A stretch of 64,000 nt of DNA from Clostridiaceae bacterium BL-3 (GCA_902809985.1 CADDXC010000001.1:2914001-2978000); one strand, 5' to 3'. Positions 20,215 through 33,344 are shown, counted from the first letter of the stretch. Numbers and translations: made by a program. Notes: a model not told the origin generated them from the letters alone.

Positions 20215-20220
20215 ATTATA
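20215..20220 (-). promoter_or_regulatory. extended -10 promoter of small RNA copy 2
   Basis: On the minus strand TGA-TATAAT, with transcription expected from about 20208. The -35 region is not recognisable. Confidence 0.45.
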
Positions 20221-20306
20221 TCACAATTTATTATTTTAAATCATATTTTGTGGTATTAATTTTATTTATCTTTAAAAATTATACTAAAATTTTAAAAAAT
20301 ATATTA

Positions 20307-20644
20307 CTATATAGAAAGTAAAAATGGTTCAAAGCTTTATACAAAGTCTGTCAATAACCTCTGAGTTGGATAAATTGATACGTTTAATAAACTCTCTGAC
20401 AGCTGTCCTTATTTCTTTTACTGTGGGATAAAATACATTATTTATAATGTTAGATTTAAGCCACTTCCACAGACCTTCAATAAGGTTAAGCTGTGGACTG
20501 TATGGTGGAAGAAATACAAGTTTCAATCGGGGGGTTGCCTCCATAAATGGCTGTATAAGTTTTACGTGGTGAATACGAGAATTATTCAGGATCATTACTA
20601 TCTTTCCAGAAGGATACTGCTGTACAATTTCCTTTAGAAATTTA
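20307..20644 (-). mobile_element. IS630-family fragment, copy B (truncated)
   Basis: This 338-bp stretch repeats 18540-18877 of copy A (shift 1,767 bp) with several scattered base changes. It contains only the transposase C-terminus, including PYSPQLNLIEGLWKWLK. The second catalytic aspartate is changed (MILNNSRIHH instead of MILDNS). The homology stops abruptly at 20644. It cannot move by itself. Confidence 0.85.
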
Positions 20645-20680
20645 TGTTAAATATATAAAATAATACCAATTAAAGCAATA

Positions 20681-20721
20681 AAAAATAGTAGCCCTGTCTG
20701 CAAATAGTGACTACTATTTTT
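20681..20721 (-). terminator. terminator of the ABC transporter operon
   Basis: AAAAATAGTAG (20681-20691) and CTACTATTTTT (20711-20721) form an 11-bp stem around a 19-nt loop. On the minus strand the stem ends in TTTTTTATTG. It lies 49 bp after the permease stop codon. Confidence 0.75.
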
Positions 20722-20769
20722 AATCAATAAATTTAGTAATACCAGTTGCCTAAGAATCATTTTATATTA

Positions 20770-23157
20770 TCATTCGCTGTACCTGATCCTGTCAATTATG
20801 GATTCCTTTTTTAATCTGCCTTCAATGAGGTAGGTTATCAGTATTTCCAGCAAAATAAACACCACAATAACTGCAAGTATAGATATCAGAGGGAATTCAT
20901 ACTCTGCATAATCCGCTCCTGCCTTTTTAAACAGTTTAAAGCAGAAGTATCCAAGACCGGTTCCAAAAATCACCGACAGTAAAGAACTTATACCAGCATA
21001 GTATATGCCTTCTATCTGAAGCATCTGCCTCAGCTGTTTGTTTGACAGACCCACTGCCTGGAGCATTCCATACTCTCTTTTTCTTGTGAGTATACTTGTG
21101 AGCATTGTATTTATGAGATTCAAAATTCCTATGAGGGCTATTATTCCAGTAAAACTCATTGCTGTTATCTCTATTGCCATAAACTGATTTTCCAGTTCCT
21201 TCTTCCAGTCCGTATTTGACTCATACATTATCCTGCTGTCCCTATTTACTATGGCTTTGAGCCTGCTTTTTATGGCCTCAAATTTACTGCTGTCTATATC
21301 TATATAAATGTCAGTTAATTTGTTGTCCCTGTTATCTGCCAGGCTGTCTTTAAATTCTTTCTTTGTAAATACATCCTCATGAGTTATAAATTCATACCCT
21401 CCCACAATCCAGCCGGAGCCTGCAATATTGTCACTTAATATACCTGCTACGGTAAACTTTTTATTCATGACCTCTCTCAAATTTCCACTGCTGTCCTTTT
21501 TCCTGATTGAAACGGAGATTTTGTCCCCCACCTTGTATTTGCAGTTGATACTGCCATCTTCATTTTTTCTGCCCACTATGAGAACTTCATCTCTGTTTTT
21601 CAGATTTTCGCTGGATATATTCCCTCTTATCAGATACTTATTTAACCTGTTCAGCATATAATCATCATATCCATATAGAATGCTGCGTGCATTGTCTACA
21701 AAAACATTTAATGTATTTTTCTTGATATAGACATTTTTCACTCCATCCATGCTTTTTATATCATCAATCAATTTTTTATTCAATGGACTTCCGTAGGTAT
21801 TTGTAACCGAAAGATCAAATTCATATTTAAAATCATGCTTGACCATATTGTCTACATTCATGCTTTTTAAAACACTGCACATTATGATAAATAGAACTCC
21901 GCTCATGGTCAGAGAAAGCATGGTCATAATCGTACGCTTCTTATTTCTCCACAGATTCAGCCGTGCAATTTTAGCTATGGATATCTTTTTTAATGAAGCC
22001 CTCTCCTTTTTACTGGAACTTATTTTTACACCGCTGTATTTCATAGATTCTACAGGAGATATCTTCGAAGACAGCCTCCCTGGTTTTATAAGAGAGATTG
22101 CCACTGCAGCCAGACTTATAAATACACATACAATCACAATGTATGGAGAGGACTTCATTCTTATATTAGAAATCTGTGAAAAAAGATATCCAATCATAAA
22201 AGCAGCAATGTGGGCAAGTATAATCCCCAGTGGAATTCCTACCACAGACAGCAGAAGTCCCTCCCTGAATATTATCTTTCTGATCTGTTTCCTGGTGGCT
22301 CCCACTGCTGCAAGCAGCCCGAACTGTTTTATCCTTTCAATAACGGATATATAAAATATATTATATATGACCACCACTGTCGTCAGAACAACAATTACTG
22401 CTATCACGGCAAACGCTGCCAGCATCATGGGATCTCCTCCTGAGGCATCTATATACATGGAGTTTTTGATTATATTTTTGTCTTTTATCCCAGTACTATG
22501 ACCTACGTCAGTGATACTCTTTTCCACGTCTCTATGGTTTTTTATCCTTACAAAGCAGTCCTTTTTTACATTTGGCAAGTTTTCATATACAAATTTTTTT
22601 GACACCAGCCCTGTACTCACGTTTTGCTGCTTGTGCATTGTACTGTCCTTCAATATACCACTTAGTACAAAGTCTGCAGCTGAAGAGGTATTTCCATATT
22701 CAATATGTATGGTTTCCCCTAAAGCACTTTTTACATCTAATTTTTCAAGTACCCATTTTTCCAGGGCTATTTCAGTGCTTTTTTGTGGAAGCCTACCCTT
22801 CTCCAGTTTAATATTTGTCATATCTGCTGCTTTGGAATCTGCGTAAATTAAGGATATGTCCGGATAATTGGAATTTTTTCTCTTTACGCTCTCAAATGGA
22901 ATGTATTCTCCTGCACTTTCAATTTTTATGTTGTTCTTCAATATTTCAATCTGCCTGTCATTCACATTTTTGTAGATTCCATGATAATTTCCGGATTGTT
23001 CTTCGGTGGAAGCTATTACCATATTTTGAATGCTGTAGATCACTATACCAGAGGCAGTTATGAGACATGTAGCAAGTGCTATGGTTATTATGACAAGAAT
23101 ATTTTTAGTCTTTGAGAATTTTAAATTTTTTCTGGCCAGATTTGATATACAGTTCAT
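20770..23157 (-). CDS. ABC transporter permease with two FtsX domains
   Basis: A 795-residue permease. It has an N-terminal membrane segment (about 15-37), an extracellular domain, a first FtsX block of three membrane segments (about 250-365), a second anchor near 415, another extracellular domain, and a C-terminal FtsX block (about 680-785). This is the layout of the peptide-antibiotic efflux/sensing and MacB-like permeases. The start is placed at ATG 23157, seven bases after AGGTGAT; the stop of the ATPase gene lies between site and start. The operon with an ATPase and a two-component system suggests response to an envelope-active compound, which is inference. Confidence 0.88.
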   Translation of the reverse strand: MNCISNLARKNLKFSKTKNILVIITIALATCLITASGIVIYSIQNMVIASTEEQSGNYHGIYKNVNDRQIEILKNNIKIESAGEYIPFESVKRKNSNYPDISLIYADSKAADMTNIKLEKGRLPQKSTEIALEKWVLEKLDVKSALGETIHIEYGNTSSAADFVLSGILKDSTMHKQQNVSTGLVSKKFVYENLPNVKKDCFVRIKNHRDVEKSITDVGHSTGIKDKNIIKNSMYIDASGGDPMMLAAFAVIAVIVVLTTVVVIYNIFYISVIERIKQFGLLAAVGATRKQIRKIIFREGLLLSVVGIPLGIILAHIAAFMIGYLFSQISNIRMKSSPYIVIVCVFISLAAVAISLIKPGRLSSKISPVESMKYSGVKISSSKKERASLKKISIAKIARLNLWRNKKRTIMTMLSLTMSGVLFIIMCSVLKSMNVDNMVKHDFKYEFDLSVTNTYGSPLNKKLIDDIKSMDGVKNVYIKKNTLNVFVDNARSILYGYDDYMLNRLNKYLIRGNISSENLKNRDEVLIVGRKNEDGSINCKYKVGDKISVSIRKKDSSGNLREVMNKKFTVAGILSDNIAGSGWIVGGYEFITHEDVFTKKEFKDSLADNRDNKLTDIYIDIDSSKFEAIKSRLKAIVNRDSRIMYESNTDWKKELENQFMAIEITAMSFTGIIALIGILNLINTMLTSILTRKREYGMLQAVGLSNKQLRQMLQIEGIYYAGISSLLSVIFGTGLGYFCFKLFKKAGADYAEYEFPLISILAVIVVFILLEILITYLIEGRLKKESIIDRIRYSE

Positions 23158-23158
23158 T

Positions 23159-23833
23159 TTACATATCACCTGCCCTTATTTTTCCATCCTCTATTCCAAC
23201 TATTCTGTCACCCATCTGGGCTATCTTTTCATCATGAGTTATCATTACAAGTGTCTGATTGTATTTTTCCACTGACATTTTAAGCAGCGACATAACCTCC
23301 TGGGCAGTTTTGGAATCAAGATTTCCCGTAGGCTCATCTGCAAGCATTATGGAGGGCTTGCTGGCAAGTGCCCTGCAGATGGCGGTCCTCTGCTGTTGTC
23401 CGCCTGAAAGTGTATTGGGAAGTGAATTTCTTTTATCATATATGTTTAGAGTTTCCATAAGTTCTCTTATATAATTTTCATCTACCTTCTTATTGTCAAG
23501 ACCTATGGGCAGCGTCACATTTTCCCATACATTTAAGACAGGCACAAGATTGAAGGCCTGAAATACAAAACCTATATTCCTCCTTCTGAATATGGCCAGA
23601 TCGTCTTCCTTCATTGAAAATATATCTCTTCCCTCAATATACACATTTCCTGAAGTAGGCCTGTCTAGTCCACCCATCATATGAAGCAGCGTACTTTTTC
23701 CCGATCCCGAGGTACCTACTATTACAATAAATTCTCCCTCCTGTACAGTAAAACTTATATCATCCACAGCTTTGACCAAATTTTCACCTCTACCGTAGTA
23801 TTTCTTTAAAGACTTCGTTTCCAATACCTTCAT
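23159..23833 (-). CDS. ABC transporter ATP-binding protein (LolD/MacB/BceA type)
   Basis: A 224-residue ATPase with Walker A GTSGSGKST (about 40-48), Q-loop FVFQAFNLVP, signature LSGGQQQR and Walker B IMLADEPTGNLD, plus the H-loop in MITHDEKIA. It powers the FtsX-type permease encoded directly downstream, whose start follows this stop by one base. GAGAGGTAA precedes the ATG at 23833. The gene is 68 bp after the sensor kinase on the same strand, so the four genes may form one transcript. Confidence 0.93.
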   Translation of the reverse strand: MKVLETKSLKKYYGRGENLVKAVDDISFTVQEGEFIVIVGTSGSGKSTLLHMMGGLDRPTSGNVYIEGRDIFSMKEDDLAIFRRRNIGFVFQAFNLVPVLNVWENVTLPIGLDNKKVDENYIRELMETLNIYDKRNSLPNTLSGGQQQRTAICRALASKPSIMLADEPTGNLDSKTAQEVMSLLKMSVEKYNQTLVMITHDEKIAQMGDRIVGIEDGKIRAGDM

Positions 23834-23901
23834 GTTATTACCTCTCTTTTACATTTGATACACAGATCATAACATGGCAATATTACATATCACTTTCAAA
23901 C

Positions 23902-25161
23902 TCACTTACACTTCTGTAAGAAAAGGCTAAACCTGCTTCCTTTCCCCACTTCTGAATCCACCATGATATTTCCACCCTGCCGCTCCAGTATCCTCCTGGT
24001 AAGATACAGTCCAACTCCGGATCCTTCACATTCCTGAACCACCCTGGAATTTCCCCTATAAAATCTTTTGAAAATCTTGTTGAAATCTTTCTTTGGTATA
24101 CCTATTCCATTATCCTCTATATCGATCCTTATAAAAAAATTCGTTTCAATCATACTGATATTGATCTTTCCACCCGAATCCGTGTATTTTATAGCATTTT
24201 CAAGCACATTGATTATTGCCTCCTTGGTCCACCTGGGATCATGAAAAACAAAATACTCATGAATATCTTCAGCATCTATCTCTATATTTCTATGAAGTGC
24301 TTTTGAATATACTCCCTTTATGGATTTATATATTGTATCCTTTATGGATTTTTTCTCTTTTTTAAATGTGATCATGCCTGCTTCAAGCCTTGACAGCTTT
24401 ATAAGAGATCCTGTAAGCCATTCTAACTTTAGCACCTCTTCTTTTATAGTATGTAAAAATTCTCTTCTTTCATCTGTATTCATATTTTCATCTTCTATTA
24501 GAAGGGAGTTGAAGAGTTTTATGGAGGACAAAGGTGTTTTAATCTGATGTGATATATCTGTAACAAGGGACTTTATATTTTCCTTTTCCCTGTCCAGCTT
24601 ATTTATATTCAGCTCAAGTATTCTGGTCATTTGATAAAGCCCTGAATATATTTTAGATAAAATCCCCTCTTTATCATTATCAGCCTTTATGGAAAATTTG
24701 CCGTCTATTATTTTATCAACTACATTTAAAATTTCCTCAAGTTCTTCTATAATCCTCAGACTGCAGTATCTAAAAATACATATGCCTCCAGCAAGAGCCA
24801 GTATAAACACAACCAGATCGTCAATTGCCATATCATATACATTTTTATTAAATGCAGTATCGTTCCAGGCTTTAACTTTATCATCATATCCATATTTTTT
24901 TATGATGCTCTCACCATAATTTAAATCCTCAGAATTGTACTTTTTTAGCAAAATGGTTTTTACAATTTCCTCTTCATCTTCTGGATGTGATCTTGCAAGA
25001 GATCCCACCAATTGTACTGTGGAATTCATCTGATTTACATAGATCTTATTTATCATATAATAATGCAAAAAGCAGACAGCCATGGAAATAAGCATGGTAC
25101 CTAAAGCCACTGTTATAAATGCCCTTTTAAATAGTGGATTTTCTTTTAAATATTCAATCAT
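23902..25161 (-). CDS. two-component sensor histidine kinase
   Basis: A 419-residue membrane kinase with two membrane segments (about 14-34 and 120-140) around an extracellular sensor of roughly 85 residues. A dimerisation domain follows with the phosphorylated histidine in DISHQIKTPLSS, then an ATPase domain with N box NVLENAIKYT, G1 box DNGIGIPK and G2 box GSGVGLYLT. The start ATG 25161 overlaps the regulator stop as ATGA, a typical coupled start. The extracellular sensor sets it apart from BceS-type kinases, which lack one. The signal is unknown. Confidence 0.92.
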   Translation of the reverse strand: MIEYLKENPLFKRAFITVALGTMLISMAVCFLHYYMINKIYVNQMNSTVQLVGSLARSHPEDEEEIVKTILLKKYNSEDLNYGESIIKKYGYDDKVKAWNDTAFNKNVYDMAIDDLVVFILALAGGICIFRYCSLRIIEELEEILNVVDKIIDGKFSIKADNDKEGILSKIYSGLYQMTRILELNINKLDREKENIKSLVTDISHQIKTPLSSIKLFNSLLIEDENMNTDERREFLHTIKEEVLKLEWLTGSLIKLSRLEAGMITFKKEKKSIKDTIYKSIKGVYSKALHRNIEIDAEDIHEYFVFHDPRWTKEAIINVLENAIKYTDSGGKINISMIETNFFIRIDIEDNGIGIPKKDFNKIFKRFYRGNSRVVQECEGSGVGLYLTRRILERQGGNIMVDSEVGKGSRFSLFLQKCK

Positions 25162-25850
25162 ATTTTTGCACAGCTCTCCGCCCATATGTATCCTATTCCC
25201 CTGACGTTTTTTATATATTGAGGATGTGAAGGATCATCTTCTACTTTTTCCCTGAGCCTTCTTACGTTTACAGCTATAGTATTTTCATCTATAAACGTAC
25301 TGTCTATATGATAAAGTTTATCTAAAAGCTGATCTTTGCTTATTATTTGCCCCGAATTATCCATTAAATATTTCAAAAGTTTTACCTCATTCCTGCTCAG
25401 AAACAATTCTTTTCCTTTTTTCAACACCTTCATATCATTAACATAGAAGACTATATCCCCGGATATGATTTTACTGTTTCCTCCTTTATCACAGTTTCTT
25501 CTAAGCAAGGCATTTATCTTCGACATCAGTACCATAAGGCTGAAAGGTTTAGCAATATAATCGTCTGCACCCAAGTCAAGTCCTGTTACAATATCAACTT
25601 CCTCATCACAGGCAGTTAAAAATATAATGAGCAAATCACTATTTTTTCTGATTTCACTGCAAAAATCAAATCCATTTCCATCTGGAAGTCCTACATCAAG
25701 GATCATAAGATCAACACTTTTGCTGTACAATATTTTTTTCCCTTCTTCTATACTTCTGGCCGAAAATACTCCATAGCCTTCTCTGTCCAATTTAAAACTG
25801 ATTCCTCTGTTCAAGGATCTGTCGTCTTCTACAAGCAGTATATTTTTCAT
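25158..25850 (-). CDS. OmpR-family response regulator
   Basis: A 230-residue regulator: receiver domain with the acidic pair in VEDD, phosphorylated Asp52 (MILDVGLPDG) and the conserved lysine in YIAKPFS, then a winged-helix DNA-binding domain ending in NVRRLREKVEDDPSHPQYI with GIGY. The start is placed at ATG 25850 after GGAGG; a longer frame has no good site. It is the first gene of the two-component/ABC cluster and likely activates the transporter genes. Confidence 0.93.
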   Translation of the reverse strand: MKNILLVEDDRSLNRGISFKLDREGYGVFSARSIEEGKKILYSKSVDLMILDVGLPDGNGFDFCSEIRKNSDLLIIFLTACDEEVDIVTGLDLGADDYIAKPFSLMVLMSKINALLRRNCDKGGNSKIISGDIVFYVNDMKVLKKGKELFLSRNEVKLLKYLMDNSGQIISKDQLLDKLYHIDSTFIDENTIAVNVRRLREKVEDDPSHPQYIKNVRGIGYIWAESCAKI

Positions 25851-25925
25851 ATCGGCGTCCTCCATATTTTTACTTAACAAGAATACATTAATATATTATC
25901 ATAGGGTTATTTAAATTTGATACCA

Positions 25926-25954
25926 TTGTCACTATAAAAATATTATAATAAAAT
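25926..25954 (+). promoter_or_regulatory. promoter of the HD-domain gene
   Basis: TTGTCA (25926-25931) and TAAAAT (25949-25954) are 17 bp apart, 33 bp before ATG 25988. It lies in the divergent gap shared with the response regulator. Confidence 0.5.
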
Positions 25955-25987
25955 CAATAGAATATAAACCACAAGGAGGAAATTATC

Positions 25988-26482
25988 ATGAACATAACAA
26001 GCCATATCATGAAAAAAATGATAACTTATTTTGGAAATGATGCTAAAAGAATAAATCATGCTCTAAAAGTCTACGGCTTCAGTAAAACCATAGGTGAGCT
26101 GGAAGGGTTAAATAAAAATGACCTGCTTATACTGGAAATAGCCGCCATACTGCATGATATAGGAATTAAAGAAAGCGAGAAAAAATACAACAGTTCAGCG
26201 GGAAACTATCAGGAAATTGAAGGGCCTCCCATAGCCAGAAAATTGCTTAAAGACATTGACATAGATAAAAATGTAGTTGACAGAATATGCTTTTTAATAG
26301 GCAGTCACCACAGTTACAATAAAATTGACAAAATAGATTTACAGATATTAATCGAAAGTGATTTTCTGGTAAATGCCTATGAAGACAACATTAAAAAACC
26401 TGACATAGAATTTATGGATGAAAAATATTTCAAGACCTCCGCCGGCAGACAATTTCTGCATACAATTTATTTTAAAAAATAA
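25988..26482 (+). CDS. HD-domain phosphohydrolase
   Basis: A 164-residue HD-superfamily protein. Metal-binding residues are visible in NHALKVYGF (first His), ILHDIG (His-Asp), GSHHSYN and ESDFLVNAYED (last Asp). Such proteins hydrolyse phosphoester bonds of nucleotides or related molecules; the substrate cannot be deduced. AGGAGGAAA precedes the ATG. It ends 23 bp from the end of the convergent XRE-cupin gene, with no hairpin terminator visible between them. Confidence 0.85.
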   Translation: MNITSHIMKKMITYFGNDAKRINHALKVYGFSKTIGELEGLNKNDLLILEIAAILHDIGIKESEKKYNSSAGNYQEIEGPPIARKLLKDIDIDKNVVDRICFLIGSHHSYNKIDKIDLQILIESDFLVNAYEDNIKKPDIEFMDEKYFKTSAGRQFLHTIYFKK

Positions 26483-26505
26483 GTATACACTGAGGATGCA
26501 GCCAA

Positions 26506-27060
26506 TTATTTAAAATAGTAAATTATATTTTGAAAGCTTGCTAAAGTATTTGATATATTTTTATAGCAATGGGCTTTATTGGCCATATATCTTATGGCAT
26601 CACCATATTTCAATTTATATTTATCATCTCCTATTATCATTTCCATTTCACCTTTATTGACAATAATATATTCCTCTATTCCATCATTGTGTGGAGGAGA
26701 TTGATGGCTGCATCCCGGTTCCAATTCAATATTGAATATTTCAAATCTTCTCTTGCTGTCATAGGGGAAGAGAGGGTACACTCTCATTTTCCCGTCACCT
26801 TCAATTATGGGTTTAATATTATCGTGAGTTACACAAGTAACTTCATGAGATTTTTCTTCCATAAAATAAGAAAATGAAACATTGAGACCTGTAGCTATCT
26901 TCCACAAGGTTGTCACAGTAGGATTAGAATTTCCCCTTTCTATCTGTGCCAGCATGGCCTTACTGACTCCAGTTAGTAAAGCTACTTTATCCAGACTTAA
27001 ATTTTTTTGTTTTCTTATGCTGTTTAAATTTTTCCCTATTATAAAATTAAAATCTTTCAA
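26506..27060 (-). CDS. XRE-family transcriptional regulator with cupin sensor domain
   Basis: A 184-residue regulator. The N-terminal 60 residues form a helix-turn-helix (SLDKVALLTGVSKAMLAQIERGN), and the C-terminal half is a cupin barrel (HQSPPHNDGIEEYIIVNKGE, then YMANKAHCY) with histidine and glutamate residues that could bind metal or a small ligand. Relatives repress genes for amino-acid or polyamine metabolism. It is divergent from the YbaK-type gene; a palindrome in the gap (27091-27126) is a likely operator. GGAGGGAATTG precedes the ATG. Confidence 0.88.
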   Translation of the reverse strand: MKDFNFIIGKNLNSIRKQKNLSLDKVALLTGVSKAMLAQIERGNSNPTVTTLWKIATGLNVSFSYFMEEKSHEVTCVTHDNIKPIIEGDGKMRVYPLFPYDSKRRFEIFNIELEPGCSHQSPPHNDGIEEYIIVNKGEMEMIIGDDKYKLKYGDAIRYMANKAHCYKNISNTLASFQNIIYYFK

Positions 27061-27090
27061 ATCAATTCCCTCCTGGATATTATATGTTAT

Positions 27091-27126
27091 AATATATATA
27101 TGTATAATATATTGTACATATATATT
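27091..27126. promoter_or_regulatory. palindrome in the XRE-cupin/ybaK divergent region (candidate operator)
   Basis: AATATATATATGTA (27091-27104) and TACATATATATT (27115-27126) are inverted repeats with arms of about 12 bp. The site sits in the 112-bp gap between the two divergent genes, where a helix-turn-helix regulator could control both. The sequence is very AT-rich, so chance symmetry is a concern. Confidence 0.4.
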
Positions 27127-27172
27127 ATCATATTATTTAAATTAATTAAACAAAATGAAGGGGGCAATTTTC

Positions 27173-27652
27173 ATGTCATCTAAACTCAGCAAAAGTGCTG
27201 AAAAAATACAAAGTGTACTTAATAAATTCGGATATGAATTAAATGTATTAGAACTATCCGGCTCTACTCGAACTTCACAGGAAGCAGCCGACACAATAGG
27301 CTGCAGTGTAGGGCAAATAGCTAAATCTTTAATTTTCAAAGGAAAAGTCTCAAATAAGCCTATATTAATAATAGCAAGTGGCGCAAATAGAGTAAATGAA
27401 AAAGTAATTAAAAAATATGTTGGAGAAAAAATACAAAGGCCGGATGCTGACTTTGTTTTAAAAGAAACGGGCTTTGCTATAGGCGGCATCCCACCCATTG
27501 GACATAAAGATAACATAACCACCCTAATAGATGAAGATCTAACGAAATATGAAGAGATATGGGCTGCCGCCGGTACACCCCATGCAGTCTTCAAGTTGAC
27601 TCCTCAAATTCTAAAAGATATAACGCAGGGCAAAATTATTTCCATTAAGTAA
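27173..27652 (+). CDS. YbaK/ProX-type aminoacyl-tRNA deacylase
   Basis: A 159-residue protein of the YbaK/prolyl-tRNA editing family, which hydrolyses mischarged tRNA such as Cys-tRNA(Pro) or Ala-tRNA(Pro). Conserved features are the lysine in IAKSLIFKGK, GGIPPIGH and WAAAGTPHAVF. The start is placed at ATG 27173, eight bases after GGGGG; an upstream ATG at 27155 lies before that site. It is divergent from the XRE-cupin gene, which may control it. Confidence 0.88.
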   Translation: MSSKLSKSAEKIQSVLNKFGYELNVLELSGSTRTSQEAADTIGCSVGQIAKSLIFKGKVSNKPILIIASGANRVNEKVIKKYVGEKIQRPDADFVLKETGFAIGGIPPIGHKDNITTLIDEDLTKYEEIWAAAGTPHAVFKLTPQILKDITQGKIISIK

Positions 27653-27693
27653 TCTAAAATTCAGATGGAGTTTGCTTATAAGATTTTTTACAA

Positions 27694-27723
27694 GTAAAAA
27701 AGGAAGTATATTAACATACTTCC
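27694..27723 (-). terminator. terminator downstream of rRNA operon 2 and tRNA-Lys
   Basis: On the minus strand GGAAGTAT pairs with ATACTTCC around a 6-nt loop and is followed by TTTTTTAC. It starts three bases beyond the tRNA-Lys CCA. Confidence 0.85.
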
Positions 27724-27725
27724 TC

Positions 27726-27801
27726 TGGTGGCTCACCGGGGAATCGAACCCCGGACAACATGATTAAAAGTCATGTGCTCTACCAACTGAGCTAGTGAAC
27801 C
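27726..27801 (-). tRNA. tRNA-Lys (TTT)
   Basis: A 76-nt cloverleaf on the minus strand with acceptor arms GGTTCAC and GTGAGCC, anticodon loop CTTTTAA with anticodon TTT, T-arm GTTCGATTC and an encoded CCA. It lies 10 bp after the second 5S gene and is likely cotranscribed with operon 2. Confidence 0.97.
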
Positions 27802-27811
27802 ATAAAATTTA

Positions 27812-27927
27812 CCTGGCGACGACCTGCTCTCCCACAGGGCCTCCCCTGCAGTACCATGGGCACTGTGAAGCTTAACCTTCCTGTTCGAAATGGTAAGGGG
27901 TGTTGCCTTCACGTTATTGCCACCAGA
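27812..27927 (-). rRNA. rrf: 5S rRNA, operon 2
   Basis: Same sequence as 2523-2638 except the last base, where the duplication begins. All conserved 5S segments are present. Confidence 0.95.
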
Positions 27928-27938
27928 TATTTTTACCG

Positions 27939-28056
27939 AAAATTACTACTAACTTCGCATTCCTTCGTCAAGTCTTTCGCTGCGGTGCTCACTTACATGA
28001 GTAAGCTCTGCTCCTCACTCGAGTCTTTCCTTGAACTGCTCGCTATTATCAATTTT
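27939..28056 (-). repeat. rRNA-spacer repeat R1, operon 2
   Basis: Same sequence as 2650-2767, in the 23S-5S spacer of operon 2. Confidence 0.8.
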
Positions 28057-28134
28057 CTTGACATATTACCTTATTATTACCAAAGGTATAAATCACTACT
28101 CCTCAGCTTCAGCTGAGTGAGTTTAGAGAACCCT

Positions 28135-28161
28135 GTTCTCTCAAAATTGCACAGTAAATAT
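28135..28161 (-). other. 3' arm of the 23S processing stem, operon 2
   Basis: Same sequence as 2846-2872; pairs with 31608-31634 at 25 of 27 positions. Confidence 0.8.
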
Positions 28162-28180
28162 CCCATCCATGTCTTCTTTT

Positions 28181-31074
<2,894 letters not shown>

Positions 31075-31083
31075 TTTGCTTCG

Positions 31084-31201
31084 AAAATTACCATCAGCTT
31101 CACAATATTTCGTCAAAACTCTCTTTCCGGTGCTCATTTACATAAGTAAACTCCGCTCCTCTATCGAGTCTTTCCTTGTCTTGTTCGCTGCTGCCAATTT
31201 T
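31084..31201 (-). repeat. rRNA-spacer repeat R2, operon 2
   Basis: Same sequence as 5795-5912. Confidence 0.8.
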
Positions 31202-31217
31202 CTATTACTCTGATTGA

Positions 31218-31335
31218 AAAATTGCTACTAACTTTGCATTTCATCGTCAAGTCTTTCGCTGCGGTGCTCACTTACATAAGTAAGCTCTGCTCCTCCCTCA
31301 AGCCTTTCCTCGAACTGCTCGTTACTGCCAATTTT
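31218..31335 (-). repeat. rRNA-spacer repeat R3, operon 2
   Basis: Same sequence as 5929-6046. Confidence 0.8.
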
Positions 31336-31432
31336 CTATTACTTAGTTATAAATCTTACCTTAAATGTTTTTTTAACTTCAATCTTAGTTATAACTTGCT
31401 TTACTACAAAGGTTATTTCTAACCTTAGCTCT

Positions 31433-31551
31433 AAAATTACCATTAGCTTCCTACAGCTGCGTCAAATGCCTCACTGCGGTGCTCATTTACACTAAGTAAA
31501 CTCCGCTCCTCCTTTGGCCTTTTCCTTGCTGTACTCGCTGCTGCCAATTTT
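31433..31551 (-). repeat. rRNA-spacer repeat R4, operon 2
   Basis: Same sequence as 6144-6262. Confidence 0.8.
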
Positions 31552-31557
31552 AGCTTT

Positions 31558-31600
31558 AAAATTGCCACTAACTTCGTATAAACATACTCGTTACTGCCAA
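31558..31600 (-). repeat. rRNA-spacer repeat R5 (deleted copy), operon 2
   Basis: Same sequence as 6269-6311; only the two inverted-repeat ends remain. Confidence 0.7.
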
Positions 31601-31607
31601 CTCTATT

Positions 31608-31634
31608 ATATTTACTGTGCAATTTTCAAAGAAC
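31608..31634 (-). other. 5' arm of the 23S processing stem, operon 2
   Basis: Same sequence as 6319-6345; pairs with 28135-28161. Confidence 0.8.
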
Positions 31635-31722
31635 AAATTTCTTTCAATCTGCAGTGTTTAATTCACACTGCACAATTGGGTGAAGAATTCAACTGTCAAT
31701 TCTTGATTGTCAACTGACTTCT

Positions 31723-31742
31723 GATCCTTCAAAATTAAACAG
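31723..31742 (-). other. 3' arm of the 16S processing stem, operon 2
   Basis: Same sequence as 6434-6453; pairs with 33692-33711. Confidence 0.8.
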
Positions 31743-31810
31743 AATAAACGGATACTTACATAAGACAAACCTTTTAAGAAAGCCTTTCTCAGGCTCCCTT
31801 TCGACTCCCT

Positions 31811-33324
<1,514 letters not shown>

Positions 33325-33344
33325 AGTTGTCTTTGACTCTGTTG

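Noticed and set aside
14200-20700. Prophage or integrative element
   Set aside because: No integrase, phage structural or conjugation genes and no attachment-site repeats at a tRNA were seen; only IS630 remnants support mobility.
20770-25850. Calling the transporter and kinase a BceRS-BceAB module
   Set aside because: The kinase has an extracellular domain of about 85 residues, unlike BceS, and the permease lacks features I could use to prove the Bce type; only the general class is supported.
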